64,000 nt of DNA from Thalassovita aquimarina (GCF_018219815.1 NZ_JADMKU010000004.1:1-64000); one strand, 5' to 3'; shown: positions 18,254 through 29,696, numbered from the stretch's first letter. Notes: generated by a model not told the origin, from the sequence alone. Made by a program: numbers and translations.

Positions 18254-19006
18254 TCAACGTTTCCTTTCCGTAGGTGTATCATGCGGGCCGTCTCCGTCTG
18301 CGGCGGGACGGTTTTCGGCGGCGCCGGGTTCCTGCCCGCTGGCCGAGACGATGTAGACCATGGCGAGAACGGCAAAGATATAGGCCTGGATCACGCCGGT
18401 CAGCAGGCCGAGCAACTGAAGCACGACCGGGAAGAAGAATGGCACGACCGACAGCAGGATCGCCACCACCACGGTGCCGCTCATCACGTTGCCATAGAGG
18501 CGCACGGCCAGCGCGATCGTCCGCGAAATCTCGCCGATCACGTTGAACGGGGCCATCAGCGGCGTCGGCGTGATGTAACGGCGCAGATACCCCAGCACAC
18601 CGTTGTCGGCGATCCCGTAAAGCGGAACCGCGACCAGCACGCACAGCGCAAGCGCGACCGTGGTCGACAGCGAACCGGTCGGCGACATGAAGCCGGGAAT
18701 GACGCCCAGCAGGTTGGAGACCAGCGTGAACAGGAACAGCGTTCCGATGAACGGCAGATAGCGCCCGGGATCATCGCCGCCGATCGCCCGGATCTGGTTG
18801 CGGATCATCTCGATGAACAGCTCCACCGCCAGCCGCCACCGCGAGGTCGGAGTCGCCGGGCCGATCCGCCAGGTCGCCAGCCGCCCAGCGATCACCAGAA
18901 CGGCCATGACGATCCAGCTGTTGACGATCGTCGCCGAAACCGGCAGATCGCCAAGCGGGCCGGCCGGCAGCAGGAACAGGATCTGACTGTCTGGCGAAAT
19001 CTGCAT
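18254..19006 (-). CDS. atpB: N-type F-ATPase subunit a
   Basis: The membrane stator that forms the ion half-channels with the c ring. The 250-residue protein has about five or six hydrophobic segments; the conserved stator Arg lies in ALAVRLYGNVMSG (about residue 175), and LLGVIPGFM is another family motif. It sits between atpR (4 bases upstream) and atpE (no gap). Confidence 0.94.
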   Translation of the reverse strand: MQISPDSQILFLLPAGPLGDLPVSATIVNSWIVMAVLVIAGRLATWRIGPATPTSRWRLAVELFIEMIRNQIRAIGGDDPGRYLPFIGTLFLFTLVSNLLGVIPGFMSPTGSLSTTVALALCVLVAVPLYGIADNGVLGYLRRYITPTPLMAPFNVIGEISRTIALAVRLYGNVMSGTVVVAILLSVVPFFFPVVLQLLGLLTGVIQAYIFAVLAMVYIVSASGQEPGAAENRPAADGDGPHDTPTERKR

Positions 19007-19010
19007 CGCG

Positions 19011-19298
19011 TCACCTCCGGGTCCGCTGGACGCGCCGAAGGATCAGGGTACGGGCCAGCGCAAAGCCGCACAAACCGGCGACGAGGGCAAACCCCGGCTG
19101 CGGCGCCAGCCAGGCCACCGCGGCAAAGCCGGCCAGGACGAGACCCAGCCGCAGCACCGCACCACCGAGCAGCGCACCGACGCCGCCACCCTTTCCCAGC
19201 CGTTCCGCGGCGCGTCGCAGCAGCATCAGATGCAGCGCGGCAAGCGCCATGCCTGCAAACACTCCGAATATCAGTTCGCCGCCGGTCGCCAGTGTCAT
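19011..19298 (-). CDS. atpR: N-ATPase subunit AtpR
   Basis: A 95-residue membrane protein with three hydrophobic segments (LIFGVFAGMALAALHLMLL, GAVLRLGLVLAGFAAVAWL, FALVAGLCGFALARTLIL). In position and size it is AtpR, found only in N-ATPase operons; a role in c-ring assembly or Na+ delivery has been proposed for AtpQ/AtpR. ATG 19298 overlaps the atpQ stop codon by four bases; the longer upstream reading is a shadow of atpQ. Confidence 0.88.
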   Translation of the reverse strand: MTLATGGELIFGVFAGMALAALHLMLLRRAAERLGKGGGVGALLGGAVLRLGLVLAGFAAVAWLAPQPGFALVAGLCGFALARTLILRRVQRTRR

Positions 19299-19599
19299 CG
19301 CGCGTCTCCCCCGCCATTGCCGTGCCCGCCGCTGCGGTTCACCCACCACCACGCATTCAGGCATCCCAGCCCCACGCCGGCCAGGAGCCCCATCACCGTC
19401 CAAGACGGCGCACCGGAAAAGACCTTGTCCAGCCAATGCCCCAAGGCCACGCCCGCAAGTGTTGGAACCGCCACCGCCCATCCCACAAGCCCGAACATGC
19501 CGAAACCGAACCAGACCGTGTGCCGGCCTTCCTGCCGCGCCCGTTCGTGCCGCTCGGCCTTGCGGCCGACCGTCTCCTCCAGATTTTCGTCGGACTCGC

Positions 19600-19603
<4 letters not shown>
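19295..19603 (-). CDS. atpQ: N-ATPase subunit AtpQ (AtpI/AtpZ-like)
   Basis: 102 residues: a charged N-terminal helix (EETVGRKAERHERARQEGRHT) followed by two membrane segments, with GVALGHWLDKVF between them, a typical AtpI/AtpZ motif. In standard operons AtpI helps assemble the c ring or import Mg2+/Ca2+; here it occupies the atpQ slot of atpDCQRBEFAG. ATGA overlaps at both ends couple it to atpC and atpR. Confidence 0.88.
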
Positions 19604-21924
<2,321 letters not shown>

Positions 21925-22407
21925 TCACCGAACGCGGGTCCAAATGAACGTCTCTCCCCATTCGGGGAAGATAACGTAGGCCCGCACGCACAACGTGCTA
22001 TCGTCCTGGATCGACATCTGCGCTCCGTAACTCCGGCCATCGTCCGGGTTGTAGATTCGACCGCCCGTCCATCTGTTTTCGCCGGTATGGCGAAGGTTGC
22101 TGAGGACGGTAAGCCCCAGTAGGGGCCGCGAGCGTAGCGCTGGATCATCGTTCTTTAGATCGGTCAGCGGCAGGCCTTGCGCGTCGTTGGGCCATCTGAA
22201 CCAGACGATTTTCCCGCACAGCCGGTTGTCGCAGGGAAAAATCTCGACCTGAATGCGCTTGTTTGCGTGCAGCCAGACGCCGACCGGCGTCTGACGTTCT
22301 TCCCCTACCGAGACTGTCGCCAGCAGCGCGAAGAGCAGAGCCGTGCACAACCAAACCAACATATGCCCGCAGGTCCGTTGCCCCCTCAGCGCCATTGTCC
22401 TGATCAT
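21925..22407 (-). CDS. DUF2147 family exported protein
   Basis: A 160-residue protein starting at ATG 22407, 6 bases after AGGGGG. A signal peptide is visible (HMLVWLCTALLFALLATVSVG). The mature part matches DUF2147, a lipocalin-like domain: PVGVWLHANKRIQVEIFPCDNRLCGKIVWFRWP at the start and the late RIYNPDDGRSYGAQMSI motif; two Cys in CDNRLCG may form a disulfide. The family is periplasmic and of unknown function. The start is 2 bases after the stop codon of the DUF389 gene, so the two are co-transcribed. Confidence 0.88.
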   Translation of the reverse strand: MIRTMALRGQRTCGHMLVWLCTALLFALLATVSVGEERQTPVGVWLHANKRIQVEIFPCDNRLCGKIVWFRWPNDAQGLPLTDLKNDDPALRSRPLLGLTVLSNLRHTGENRWTGGRIYNPDDGRSYGAQMSIQDDSTLCVRAYVIFPEWGETFIWTRVR

Positions 22408-22409
22408 GT

Positions 22410-23441
22410 TCACCCCCTTCGTGTCAGCACGATCATTCCGACCAGTATCGCCAACAGAACCACCGAAAGAACGATGGAAATGCGCGTGGCTTTCACGGCC
22501 CGATCCTTCTCCCACCAATTCGTCGGTTTGATGCCTTGCACCAGAAACGTCGTCATACCCGCCAGATTCACGCATATCAGATTCACCAGGAACAATAAAA
22601 AGGCACCCGTGGCCAGGCTTGGATGTCCGCCGCCAAGCAGCAAACCCGACGTCACCAGCGGCGGCAACAATGCAACCGCAACCATCACACCGATCAATGT
22701 TGCCGAGACCCCTGCAGTGAACGCCAGCGCGCCGGCGCAGCCCGACGCCAGGGCCAATACTATATCGCCCAGGCCCACCCGGGTGCGCGAGGCCATTTCG
22801 GACAATGTCGGATCCACGTCCAGCAGCACCCCGATGAGTACGGATAAAACCAGCGCCGCCGCAATCCCTGCCAGTGCCGTCAGCATCCCCTGCCGAAGCA
22901 GCGACAGGTCACCCAACGTGATTCCCAGCGACAACGCCACGTTCGGGGCGAGCAGAGGCGCAATCACCATGGCCCCGATGACGACCGTCACGTTGTTGTT
23001 GTACAGGCCAATGGCCGCCACCACTGTGGATAGTGCAACCATCGCCAGATAGACTCGCGACAGTCGCGCGCCGCTCTTGATGTCCTCGTACAGTTCCTCG
23101 CGACCGATCCGCTCGGGGGTTTTCTCTTTAGGCGGTTCTTCCCCGGGTGGCAATTTTTCGGACGGCGCAGCCGATTCCGGTTCTGGCTCGACCGGGGCGC
23201 GTGGCAATGTCGCTTCGATAGGCACCACCACCACCCGGTTGCCCTCCTTCCCGGTATAGCGCTTCTCCAACAAATCCAGCACCGGCTCGCTCTGTTCGGA
23301 ATCCAGCAGGATGCGCACCAGAACTTCCTCGTTCTCTAACCGGATCTGCCGGTGTTCAAGCACGTTGTAGTCCTTCAGAAGCGCGCGAAGGTCGGCACTA
23401 TCCTCCTCGTGCAGCACCAATTCTATCAGGCGGAGCGCCAT
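22410..23441 (-). CDS. DUF389 (TIGR00341) family membrane protein
   Basis: 343 residues. The N-terminal 75 residues form a small alpha/beta domain (LIELVLHEEDSADLRALLKDYNV). A Pro/Glu-rich linker (about 78-110) and a membrane domain of about six or seven helices follow, with the family motifs VTVVIGAMVIAPLLAPNVALSLG and VAVALLPPLVTSG. The function of DUF389 proteins is unknown; they are often linked to stress or ion-related genes. Here it forms an operon with DUF2147 and probably with the 59-residue membrane protein upstream. Confidence 0.9.
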   Translation of the reverse strand: MALRLIELVLHEEDSADLRALLKDYNVLEHRQIRLENEEVLVRILLDSEQSEPVLDLLEKRYTGKEGNRVVVVPIEATLPRAPVEPEPESAAPSEKLPPGEEPPKEKTPERIGREELYEDIKSGARLSRVYLAMVALSTVVAAIGLYNNNVTVVIGAMVIAPLLAPNVALSLGITLGDLSLLRQGMLTALAGIAAALVLSVLIGVLLDVDPTLSEMASRTRVGLGDIVLALASGCAGALAFTAGVSATLIGVMVAVALLPPLVTSGLLLGGGHPSLATGAFLLFLVNLICVNLAGMTTFLVQGIKPTNWWEKDRAVKATRISIVLSVVLLAILVGMIVLTRRG

Positions 23442-23593
23442 CGGGTGTCATCCTTTCCTCGTCCGGTCACGCCACTTCGTCAACTGCGCGCCAGTCTTGT
23501 CGCTGGGCCCCGTCACGCGCCGGGGCAAGCCTGATCGCGCTACTGTCCCAGACGCATTCTGCGCATTTGGAGATACCGCGCCTGCATACGGCA

Positions 23594-23773
23594 TCACCGT
23601 ATTTGTACCCGCTTAAGCAGTTCCCAAACCGGCACTGCTGTTACGCCGCCGACCATCCCGCTCAGATAGCTTGGAATGTCCGTGTTGAAGAGCCAGCGCC
23701 ACGAAAGGCCGGCCAGAAAACTCGTCACCAGCATGGTTGCGACCGTGATCAGTAATCGTTGCCAGAGCGGCAT
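23594..23773 (-). CDS. Small membrane protein, 59 residues
   Basis: Begins at ATG 23773, 7 bases after a perfect AAGGAG. The sequence starts MPLWQRLLITVATMLVTSF, gives one long hydrophobic helix (residues 7-24), then LSWRWLFNTDIPSYLSGMVGGVTAVPVWELL, a probable second membrane segment, and a basic end. Too short to be listed by usual length filters. Strong RBS and clear membrane topology support a real gene. Function unknown; it precedes the DUF389 gene by 152 bases on the same strand. Confidence 0.75.
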   Translation of the reverse strand: MPLWQRLLITVATMLVTSFLAGLSWRWLFNTDIPSYLSGMVGGVTAVPVWELLKRVQIR

Positions 23774-23856
23774 GTCTTCGCTCCTTAGTTTGTCGGGACC
23801 TCATCGTTGACGTCCCTTGCCCAAATAACCTTTTTCCTTTGCCCGCGCCTGACAGA

Positions 23857-24021
23857 TCAAAGCCGACCCATCAAGACCAGGACCACGAGAACGATTAGGA
23901 TGATACCGATGATACCGATGCCGCCATGCCCGAAGCCGTAGCCGTAACCGCCAAAACGGCCGCTGAACCCGCCAAGCAAAAAGATGACAAGGATGATGAT
24001 GAGAATGGTTCCAAGTGACAT
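23857..24021 (-). CDS. DUF3309 family small membrane protein
   Basis: 54 residues from ATG 24021, after TTGGAG. It consists of two hydrophobic helices (LGTILIIILVIFLLGGF and GIIGIILIVLVVLVLMG) joined by a Gly/Tyr-rich loop (GRFGGYGYGFGHGG), which is the DUF3309 pattern. These tiny inner-membrane proteins are common in alphaproteobacteria and have no known function. Together with the neighbours it belongs to a small envelope-protein group at the right end of the island. Confidence 0.82.
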   Translation of the reverse strand: MSLGTILIIILVIFLLGGFSGRFGGYGYGFGHGGIGIIGIILIVLVVLVLMGRL

Positions 24022-24220
24022 AGTCGATCTCCAATTAGGGCATGCAGCCAAACAAAATGTTCCTTTAATGCTCGAATTGTATAGCACTTGATGGGCGCTC
24101 GACGAAGAACTTATGCCGATCCGGGTTCCGAACCGGCCATGATGTGATCCCCGAAAACGCCCTCGATTTTGGCTAGAGTTTTCCGTGACGAATCCTTGGC
24201 TGAGAGAGGAGCGGAAACGC

Positions 24221-24393
24221 ATGAAAGCATCGAAGTTCACGGACGCGCAGAAAGCGTTCATCATCAAGCAGGGCGAAGAAGGCGCGCCGGTTGCCGAGAT
24301 ATGCCGAAAGGCGGGGATCAGCTAGGCGACCTATTTCAATTGGAAGAGGAAGTACGCGGGGATGCTGCCCACGGACATGAAGCGGCTGCGCGC
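24221..24393 (+). pseudogene. IS3-family OrfA fragment with in-frame stop
   Basis: Reads MKASKFTDAQKAFIIKQGEE...AEICRKAGIS, stop (TAG 24323-24325), then ATYFNWKRKYAGMLPTDMKRLR, the canonical start of IS3-type OrfA. The reading ends abruptly near 24393, 150 bases before mlaE. It is a dead scrap and probably marks the right-hand edge of the accessory island. Confidence 0.8.
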
Positions 24394-24542
24394 GCAGGCA
24401 AGCTTTGCTTTCGCGGGCGGTGTTTCCAGCGCGGCGATACTGTCTCGCGGGCCATCAATGGCCGTGGACCCTTGTCACGAACTCTGTCATCCTTGTCGTG
24501 TTTCGGACCCGGTAAAGTGTTGAAAGGCAATCGCGAGAAAGC

Positions 24543-25622
24543 ATGGACGTGACCCTTCCAGACCGGATCGTCGTGGCGCAAGTCGATGCGCTACGGGCGC
24601 AACTGGCGGCGGCAGAGGCCTCGTTGGACGTGACTTTCGATCTGTCGCCGGTCAAGGTGCTGGACACGGCCGGGGCTTGGCTTCTGATCGATCTGCAGGC
24701 GCGGATCAGGAACGCAGGAGGCCGCTGCGATATCGTCGGCGCCTCGGAGGTGCACGCGGATCTGCTGGAGGTGGTGCGCGGCAACATCCCTGCCCCACCG
24801 GACGCCCGCCCCAGGCATCACGATCTGTTCGATTGGCTGGAAACCCTCGGAAAATCGACCTGGGAAGGGATCCGGAGCCTGGTCGAGATCCTGGGCTTCC
24901 TGGGAACGGTGGTGGCGCGGTTCGGCGGGCTGCTGCTGCATCCGGGGCGGCTGCGGTTCACCTCGCTGGTGCATCACATGCACGAAATCGGGCTCAAGGC
25001 GGTTCCCATCGTGTCCCTGATGGCGTTCCTGATCGGGGTGGTAATGGCGTTTCAGGGCGCGGTGCAACTGCGCCAGTTCGGGGCTGAGGTTTTCGTCGTC
25101 GACCTGATCGCGATCTCGGTGCTGCGCGAACTGGGGATCCTGCTGACCGCGATCATCGTCGCCGGCCGGTCCGGCGCGGCCTTCACCGCCTCCATCGGGT
25201 CGATGAAGATGCGCGAGGAAATCGACGCGATGCAGACCTTCGGGCTCGACCCGGTCGAAGTGCTGGTGCTGCCCCGGGTCCTGGCGATCGCGATCATGCT
25301 GCCGCTGCTGGGGTTCGTGGCCGATGTGATGGGGCTGTTCGGCGGCGCGCTGATGTCGTGGATCGAACTCGGCGTGTCGCCGGGCATGTTCCAGACCCGG
25401 CTCTATGATTCCGTTGACGTGTGGCATTACGCCGTCGGCCTGATCAAGGCGCCGTTCTTTGCCGTCATCATTGGCATCGTGGGCTGTTACGAGGGCATGA
25501 AGGTCGGCGGCAACGCGGAAAGCCTGGGCCGGCTGACATCGACATCGGTGGTGCTGTCGATCTTCCTCGTGATCGTGGCGGATGCGATGTTTTCGATCTT
25601 CTTCTCGATTGTCGGGGTGTGA
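24543..25622 (+). CDS. mlaE: MlaE-type ABC permease with N-terminal STAS domain
   Basis: Inner-membrane permease of an MCE phospholipid transporter. Residues 1-90 form a STAS domain (DVTFDLSPVKVLDTAGAWLLIDLQ, as in MlaB) fused to the MlaE permease, which begins near residue 95. The permease shows VSLMAFLIGVVMAFQGAVQLRQFGAE, SVLRELGILLTAIIVAGRSGAAF and KMREEIDAMQTFGLDPVEVLVLPR, the diagnostic MlaE motifs. In E. coli the STAS part is a separate protein (MlaB); the fusion is common in alphaproteobacteria. First gene of a four-gene operon (gaps of 2, 9 and 6 bases). Confidence 0.93.
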   Translation: MDVTLPDRIVVAQVDALRAQLAAAEASLDVTFDLSPVKVLDTAGAWLLIDLQARIRNAGGRCDIVGASEVHADLLEVVRGNIPAPPDARPRHHDLFDWLETLGKSTWEGIRSLVEILGFLGTVVARFGGLLLHPGRLRFTSLVHHMHEIGLKAVPIVSLMAFLIGVVMAFQGAVQLRQFGAEVFVVDLIAISVLRELGILLTAIIVAGRSGAAFTASIGSMKMREEIDAMQTFGLDPVEVLVLPRVLAIAIMLPLLGFVADVMGLFGGALMSWIELGVSPGMFQTRLYDSVDVWHYAVGLIKAPFFAVIIGIVGCYEGMKVGGNAESLGRLTSTSVVLSIFLVIVADAMFSIFFSIVGV

Positions 25623-25624
25623 CG

Positions 25625-26395
25625 ATGGACGCGCGCGAACCAATCATCGAGGTCCGCGGACTGCGCACGCAGTTCGGCGATCACGTGGTGCATGACGGGC
25701 TCGACTTGGATGTGTACCGCGGCGAGGTGCTGGGCGTGGTCGGCGGGTCGGGCACCGGTAAATCGGTGCTGCTGCGCGCCATCGTCGGCTTGCTGCGGCC
25801 CCAGGCGGGCCGCGTCGCGGTGTTCGGCACCGACATGCTGAGCGCGTCCGAAGAGGTGCGCCAGAGCGTCGAACAACGCTGGGGCGTGATGTTCCAGGAC
25901 GGTGCGCTGTTTTCGTCGCTGACCGTGCGGGAAAATGTCGAGGTGCCGATGCGGGAACAGACCGACCTGTCGGCGGCGACGCGCCGGGCGCTGGCCGATC
26001 TGAAACTGTCGATGGTCGGGCTGCCGCCGAATGCCAGCGACAAGTACCCGTCGGAACTCTCGGGCGGGATGCGCAAACGGGCCGGGCTGGCACGGGCGCT
26101 GGCCCTCGATCCCGAGATCGTGTTCCTCGACGAACCCACCGCCGGGCTGGATCCGATCGGGGCGGCCGCCTTCGACGCGCTGATCACGAAACTGCAAACC
26201 ACGCTGGGTCTGACGGTGTTCATGGTGACGCATGATCTGGACAGCCTGCACGCGATCTGTGACCGGATCGCGGTGCTTGCGGAAAAGCGGGTGTTTGTGA
26301 CGGGCACCATGCGGGATATGTTGACGGTGGACCATCCGTGGGCTCACGAATACTTTCATGGGCCCCGGGCGCGGGCGGCCGGTTTCGGGGATTAA
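25625..26395 (+). CDS. mlaF: MlaF-type ABC ATPase of the MCE transporter
   Basis: 256 residues powering lipid movement through the MlaE permease. Walker A GGSGTGKS (about residue 42), signature LSGGMRKRAGLARALAL (about 145), Walker B VFLDEPTAGLDPIG and the H-loop VTHD are all present. The signature LSGGMRKR is characteristic of MlaF/Mkl-type ATPases. The start ATG 25625 is 2 bases after the mlaE stop codon; an upstream in-frame extension overlaps mlaE and is rejected. Confidence 0.94.
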   Translation: MDAREPIIEVRGLRTQFGDHVVHDGLDLDVYRGEVLGVVGGSGTGKSVLLRAIVGLLRPQAGRVAVFGTDMLSASEEVRQSVEQRWGVMFQDGALFSSLTVRENVEVPMREQTDLSAATRRALADLKLSMVGLPPNASDKYPSELSGGMRKRAGLARALALDPEIVFLDEPTAGLDPIGAAAFDALITKLQTTLGLTVFMVTHDLDSLHAICDRIAVLAEKRVFVTGTMRDMLTVDHPWAHEYFHGPRARAAGFGD

Positions 26396-26404
26396 GGGTT
26401 TTAA

Positions 26405-28147
26405 ATGGAAACCAAGGCCAATTTCGTTCTGATCGGCGCCGTGACGGTCCTCGGCGTGCTGGGGCTGCTGGGGCTGCTGGTCTGGTTCGCGAAGGTCGAG
26501 ATCGACCGGCAATACGCGCAGTACGAGATCCTGTTCGACAGCGTGTCGGGCCTGGGGATGGCGGCCGACGTGCGGTTCAACGGGCTGTCGGTGGGGCAAG
26601 TGATCGGACTGGAACTGGATGCCGAAGGATCCGGCAAGGTACGGGTCAGGATCGAGGTCACCGCCGACACCCCGGTCAAGACCGACAGCACCGCGCAGCT
26701 GAATTCGCAAGGCGTGACCGGCGTGTCCTTCGTTGCGCTGACCGGCGGCAGCCCGGGGGCTGCGCTGCTGCGCAAGGTGGCCGCTCCGACGCAGATCCCG
26801 CTGATCCCCTCGGAACGGTCGGCCGTTCAGGCCCTGACCGAAGACGCCCCCGACCTGGTGGCCGAAGCGGTGGACGCGATCCGCGAATTCCGCAGTTTTC
26901 TCAGCCCGGAAAACCAGCAATCGGTGTCCAACCTGCTGAGCAACCTGGATCGTGCGTCGGGGCAGCTTGACCAGGCGCTGACGGATTTTTCAGACATTTC
27001 GACGACCGTGTCAGAGGGCACCGCCGAGATTTCCAAGTTCACCGGTCGGCTTGACGAGATCGGCGAGACGGTGCAGGTCTCTTTGCTCAAGCTCAACGAC
27101 ACGCTGGATGCGGCGAAGCTGGCGTTGAACGAGGTGGAGCCGACGATGCGGTCGGCCACCGCCGCCTTCACCTCGGCTGAAACCACGATCAACGGCGTCG
27201 ACAGCTTCGTCCAGAACCGCGTGCCGCAGATCGCGGACGATCTGAGCACCGCCATCCGGTCGATCGACACGGCCACCAACGATGTGCGGGTCCAGCTGGA
27301 CAAGGTGCTGGCGCAGCTCGGCGGATCGGCCGACGCGGCGACGCAGCGTTTTGTCGAACTGGAAACCACCATCGCGACGCTCGATGCCACGCTGGCCGAA
27401 GCGCGCAGTTCGCTGGCCGCGGTCGAAAGCGCATCGGTGAATTTCCAGGGGCTGGTGGACGGCGAGGGCACCGCGCTGGTGGTCGACGCGCGCGCGACGC
27501 TGAAATCGGTGCAGGACTCGATCTCCGGGATCGACGCGGTGTTCCAGAAGGACATTCCTGAAACCGTCACCGAAATCCGGGACGCGGTCACCGCCGCGAC
27601 CCGCGTGATGGACCAGGTTTCGGCAGATGTCTCGGCCTTTACCGACCGGATCGATCCGTTGGTCGACAGTGGCGACGAAACGCTGAAGGCCGCGACCGAA
27701 ACCTTGCAGAACGCCAACCGCACGCTGGCCAACCTGGACAGCGCGCTGGCGGTGACCGAAGAAACGCTGGACGTCGCCAAGCGCACCTTTTCCCAGGCCG
27801 AGACGGCCATCACGTCTGACCTGAGCCCGGCGATTTCGGATATCCGCACGGCGGCGGGCCAGTTCGAAACGACGATGGCGACCCTGGCCGAGGACATCCC
27901 TGCCGTCACCGGCGACCTGCGCGAAGCCACGGCGCGCGCGCTCGACGTGATCGAGCAGATCGACGCCACGGTCAGCGCCAGCACGCCGCCGATCCGCAGC
28001 TTTGCCGAAACCGGCCTGCCGGAATTCACCAAGTTCGCGCGCGAGGCGCAGCAACTGGTCTATCGGTTGGAACAATTGACCAAGAAGATGGAACGCGACC
28101 CCGCGCGGTTCTTCTTCGGCAACAACATTCCCGAATTCAGGAGATAG
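26405..28147 (+). CDS. MCE-domain substrate-binding protein with long coiled coil
   Basis: A 580-residue periplasmic protein anchored by one N-terminal helix (residues 8-28, LIGAVTVLGVLGLLGLLVWF). One MCE domain (about 38-120) holds SGLGMAADVRFNGLSVGQV and TAQLNSQGVTGVSFVALTGG. The remaining roughly 440 residues are repetitive Ala/Thr/Asp-rich helices (for example RTLANLDSALAVTEETLDVA), predicted coiled coil long enough to bridge towards the outer membrane. It ends in a basic segment. Equivalent to MlaD/PqiB in role. Within the operon it is followed by the auxiliary lipoprotein. Confidence 0.92.
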   Translation: METKANFVLIGAVTVLGVLGLLGLLVWFAKVEIDRQYAQYEILFDSVSGLGMAADVRFNGLSVGQVIGLELDAEGSGKVRVRIEVTADTPVKTDSTAQLNSQGVTGVSFVALTGGSPGAALLRKVAAPTQIPLIPSERSAVQALTEDAPDLVAEAVDAIREFRSFLSPENQQSVSNLLSNLDRASGQLDQALTDFSDISTTVSEGTAEISKFTGRLDEIGETVQVSLLKLNDTLDAAKLALNEVEPTMRSATAAFTSAETTINGVDSFVQNRVPQIADDLSTAIRSIDTATNDVRVQLDKVLAQLGGSADAATQRFVELETTIATLDATLAEARSSLAAVESASVNFQGLVDGEGTALVVDARATLKSVQDSISGIDAVFQKDIPETVTEIRDAVTAATRVMDQVSADVSAFTDRIDPLVDSGDETLKAATETLQNANRTLANLDSALAVTEETLDVAKRTFSQAETAITSDLSPAISDIRTAAGQFETTMATLAEDIPAVTGDLREATARALDVIEQIDATVSASTPPIRSFAETGLPEFTKFAREAQQLVYRLEQLTKKMERDPARFFFGNNIPEFRR

Positions 28148-28153
28148 GCCGAG

Positions 28154-28777
28154 ATGACATTTCGCATCGCTATTCGTACCGCCGTGTTCGGACTGGGGGT
28201 TCTGGCCCTGGCCGGGTGCAGCGGCCTGGCCGGCATCCAATCGGCGTCAAAGCCGCTCAACACGTTCGAACTGACGCCGCTGCCGGCGGAAACGGTGCCC
28301 GCGCCGCGCGGCCGGCGCCTGCTCGAAGTCGCGTTGCCGACCGCGACCGGGGCGCTGAACAATGACCGCATCGCGATCAAGCCGACGCCGCTGGAAATCC
28401 AGTCGCTGCCGGGGGCGCGTTGGGTCAACGAGGCGACCGAGCACGTCCAGTTGCTGCTGGTGCGATCGCTGGCCAATTCGGGCCGGTTCGGTCTGGTGTC
28501 CGCCGCGGGCACGGGTCCGTCGCCGGATTATGTCTTATTGACCGATCTGCAGGCGTTCCAGGCCGAGCTTGTCGGCGAAGAACCGATGGTGGTCATTCGC
28601 ATGACCTTGACCCTGCTGCGCGGCTCCGATGGGTCCGTGGTGTCGTCGCGCGGCTTCAGCAACGCGGTGGCGGTCACCGGCACCTCGGCGGAGCTGATCA
28701 CGACCGCCTTCGATGCGGCCATGACACAGCAGTTGACCGATGTAGTCACCTGGTTGGTCCGGAAAACGGGGGCGTGA
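28154..28777 (+). CDS. ABC-type transport auxiliary lipoprotein (PqiC/DUF330-like)
   Basis: 207 residues with a lipoprotein signal: GVLALAGCSG, lipidated Cys at residue 22. The rest matches the auxiliary lipoprotein family that accompanies MCE systems (LEVALPTATGALNNDRIAIKP, WVNEATEHVQLLLVRSLANSGRF, YVLLTDLQAFQAEL). It is expected to sit in the outer membrane and receive the MCE protein. The stop codon is only 6 bases before the IS3 element at 28784, so the operon was just spared by the insertion. Confidence 0.9.
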   Translation: MTFRIAIRTAVFGLGVLALAGCSGLAGIQSASKPLNTFELTPLPAETVPAPRGRRLLEVALPTATGALNNDRIAIKPTPLEIQSLPGARWVNEATEHVQLLLVRSLANSGRFGLVSAAGTGPSPDYVLLTDLQAFQAELVGEEPMVVIRMTLTLLRGSDGSVVSSRGFSNAVAVTGTSAELITTAFDAAMTQQLTDVVTWLVRKTGA

Positions 28778-28854
28778 CGCGAGTGGTCTTACCCGGATTT
28801 AGTGGAGAGCGTTTAGCTCACTTCGCGAGCCCCGCGCAGGAATGCGATAGGGCT

Positions 28855-29696
28855 TTTGAAGCCAAGCGATGAATGTCGCCTGACTGGGTTATAGAACCCG
28901 TCGATGTATCTGGCGATGGCGTTTTCAGCCTGTTCCCGGGTTTGCCAGGCGACCGGCCGGATCAGTTCCGACTTGATGGTCTTGAAAACTTGATGGTCTT
29001 GAAAAAGGTCTCGACCATCGAATTGTCGTAGCAGTTCCCCTTGCCGCTCATCGAGAACAGAATGCCGCGTTTCCTAAGCTCGGCTTGGTTACCGACAGAG
29101 CAATATTGGCTGCCACGGCCGCTATGATGACCCAACCCGGGTGCGGGATTGCGGTTCACGATGGCGTGCCGCAGAGCCTCGACGGCGAGGCTGCGCTTCA
29201 GCCGGTCACTCGTCGCCCAGCCCACGGCCCGCCTCGAGTAGAGATCAATGACCACCGCGAGGTAGAGCCAGCCCTGCGCCGTCCAGATGTAGGAAATGTC
29301 AGCGCCTCATTTCTGATCTGGCTTCTCGGCCCGGAAGGCCTGGGCGATCAGGTTGAGGGCGACCGGCCAGGCATGCTGGCTGTCCGTCGTCCGCTTGAAC
29401 CGCCGCTTCTGCCTTGCCACGAGGCCGTTCTCGCGCATCAGCCGGGCCGTTCGGTGACGCCCGATCCGGTGCCCGTCGTCAATCAGATCCCGGTGCATCC
29501 GCGGGTTGCCACAGGTGCCGTTCGACAAAGCGAAGGCCGTGCGGATAAGGGCGAGGCAGACCATATCCTGCCGCTGGCGCTGGTAGGCCGGGCGTTCCCG
29601 CCACGCAAAGAAGCCGCTCTGGCTGACACCTAGAGGCTGGCACATGCGGCTGATGGGAAAGCTGGCCCTCTCCGTTTCGATGAAGGCACAGCTCAT
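28855..29696 (-). pseudogene. IS3 OrfB transposase with nonsense codon and 17-bp duplication
   Basis: Starts as a normal IS3 OrfB (FPISRMCQPLGVSQSGFFAWRERP). At 29307-29309 TGA replaces the Trp codon of QKWGADISYIWT, the beginning of the DDE core. The frame continues after the stop with AVVIDLYSRRAVGWA and GNCYDNSMVETFFKTIK. Then the 17-mer CTTGATGGTCTTGAAAA occurs twice in tandem (28972-28988 and 28989-29005), shifting the frame before the C-terminus. Two independent lesions, so inactive. The left limit is approximate. Confidence 0.85.

Noticed and set aside
29308-29310. Possible selenocysteine or read-through use of the TGA in IS3 OrfB
   Set aside because: The codon aligns with a normal Trp of IS3 OrfB, and the same element has a frameshift and a 17-bp duplication, so simple decay explains it.
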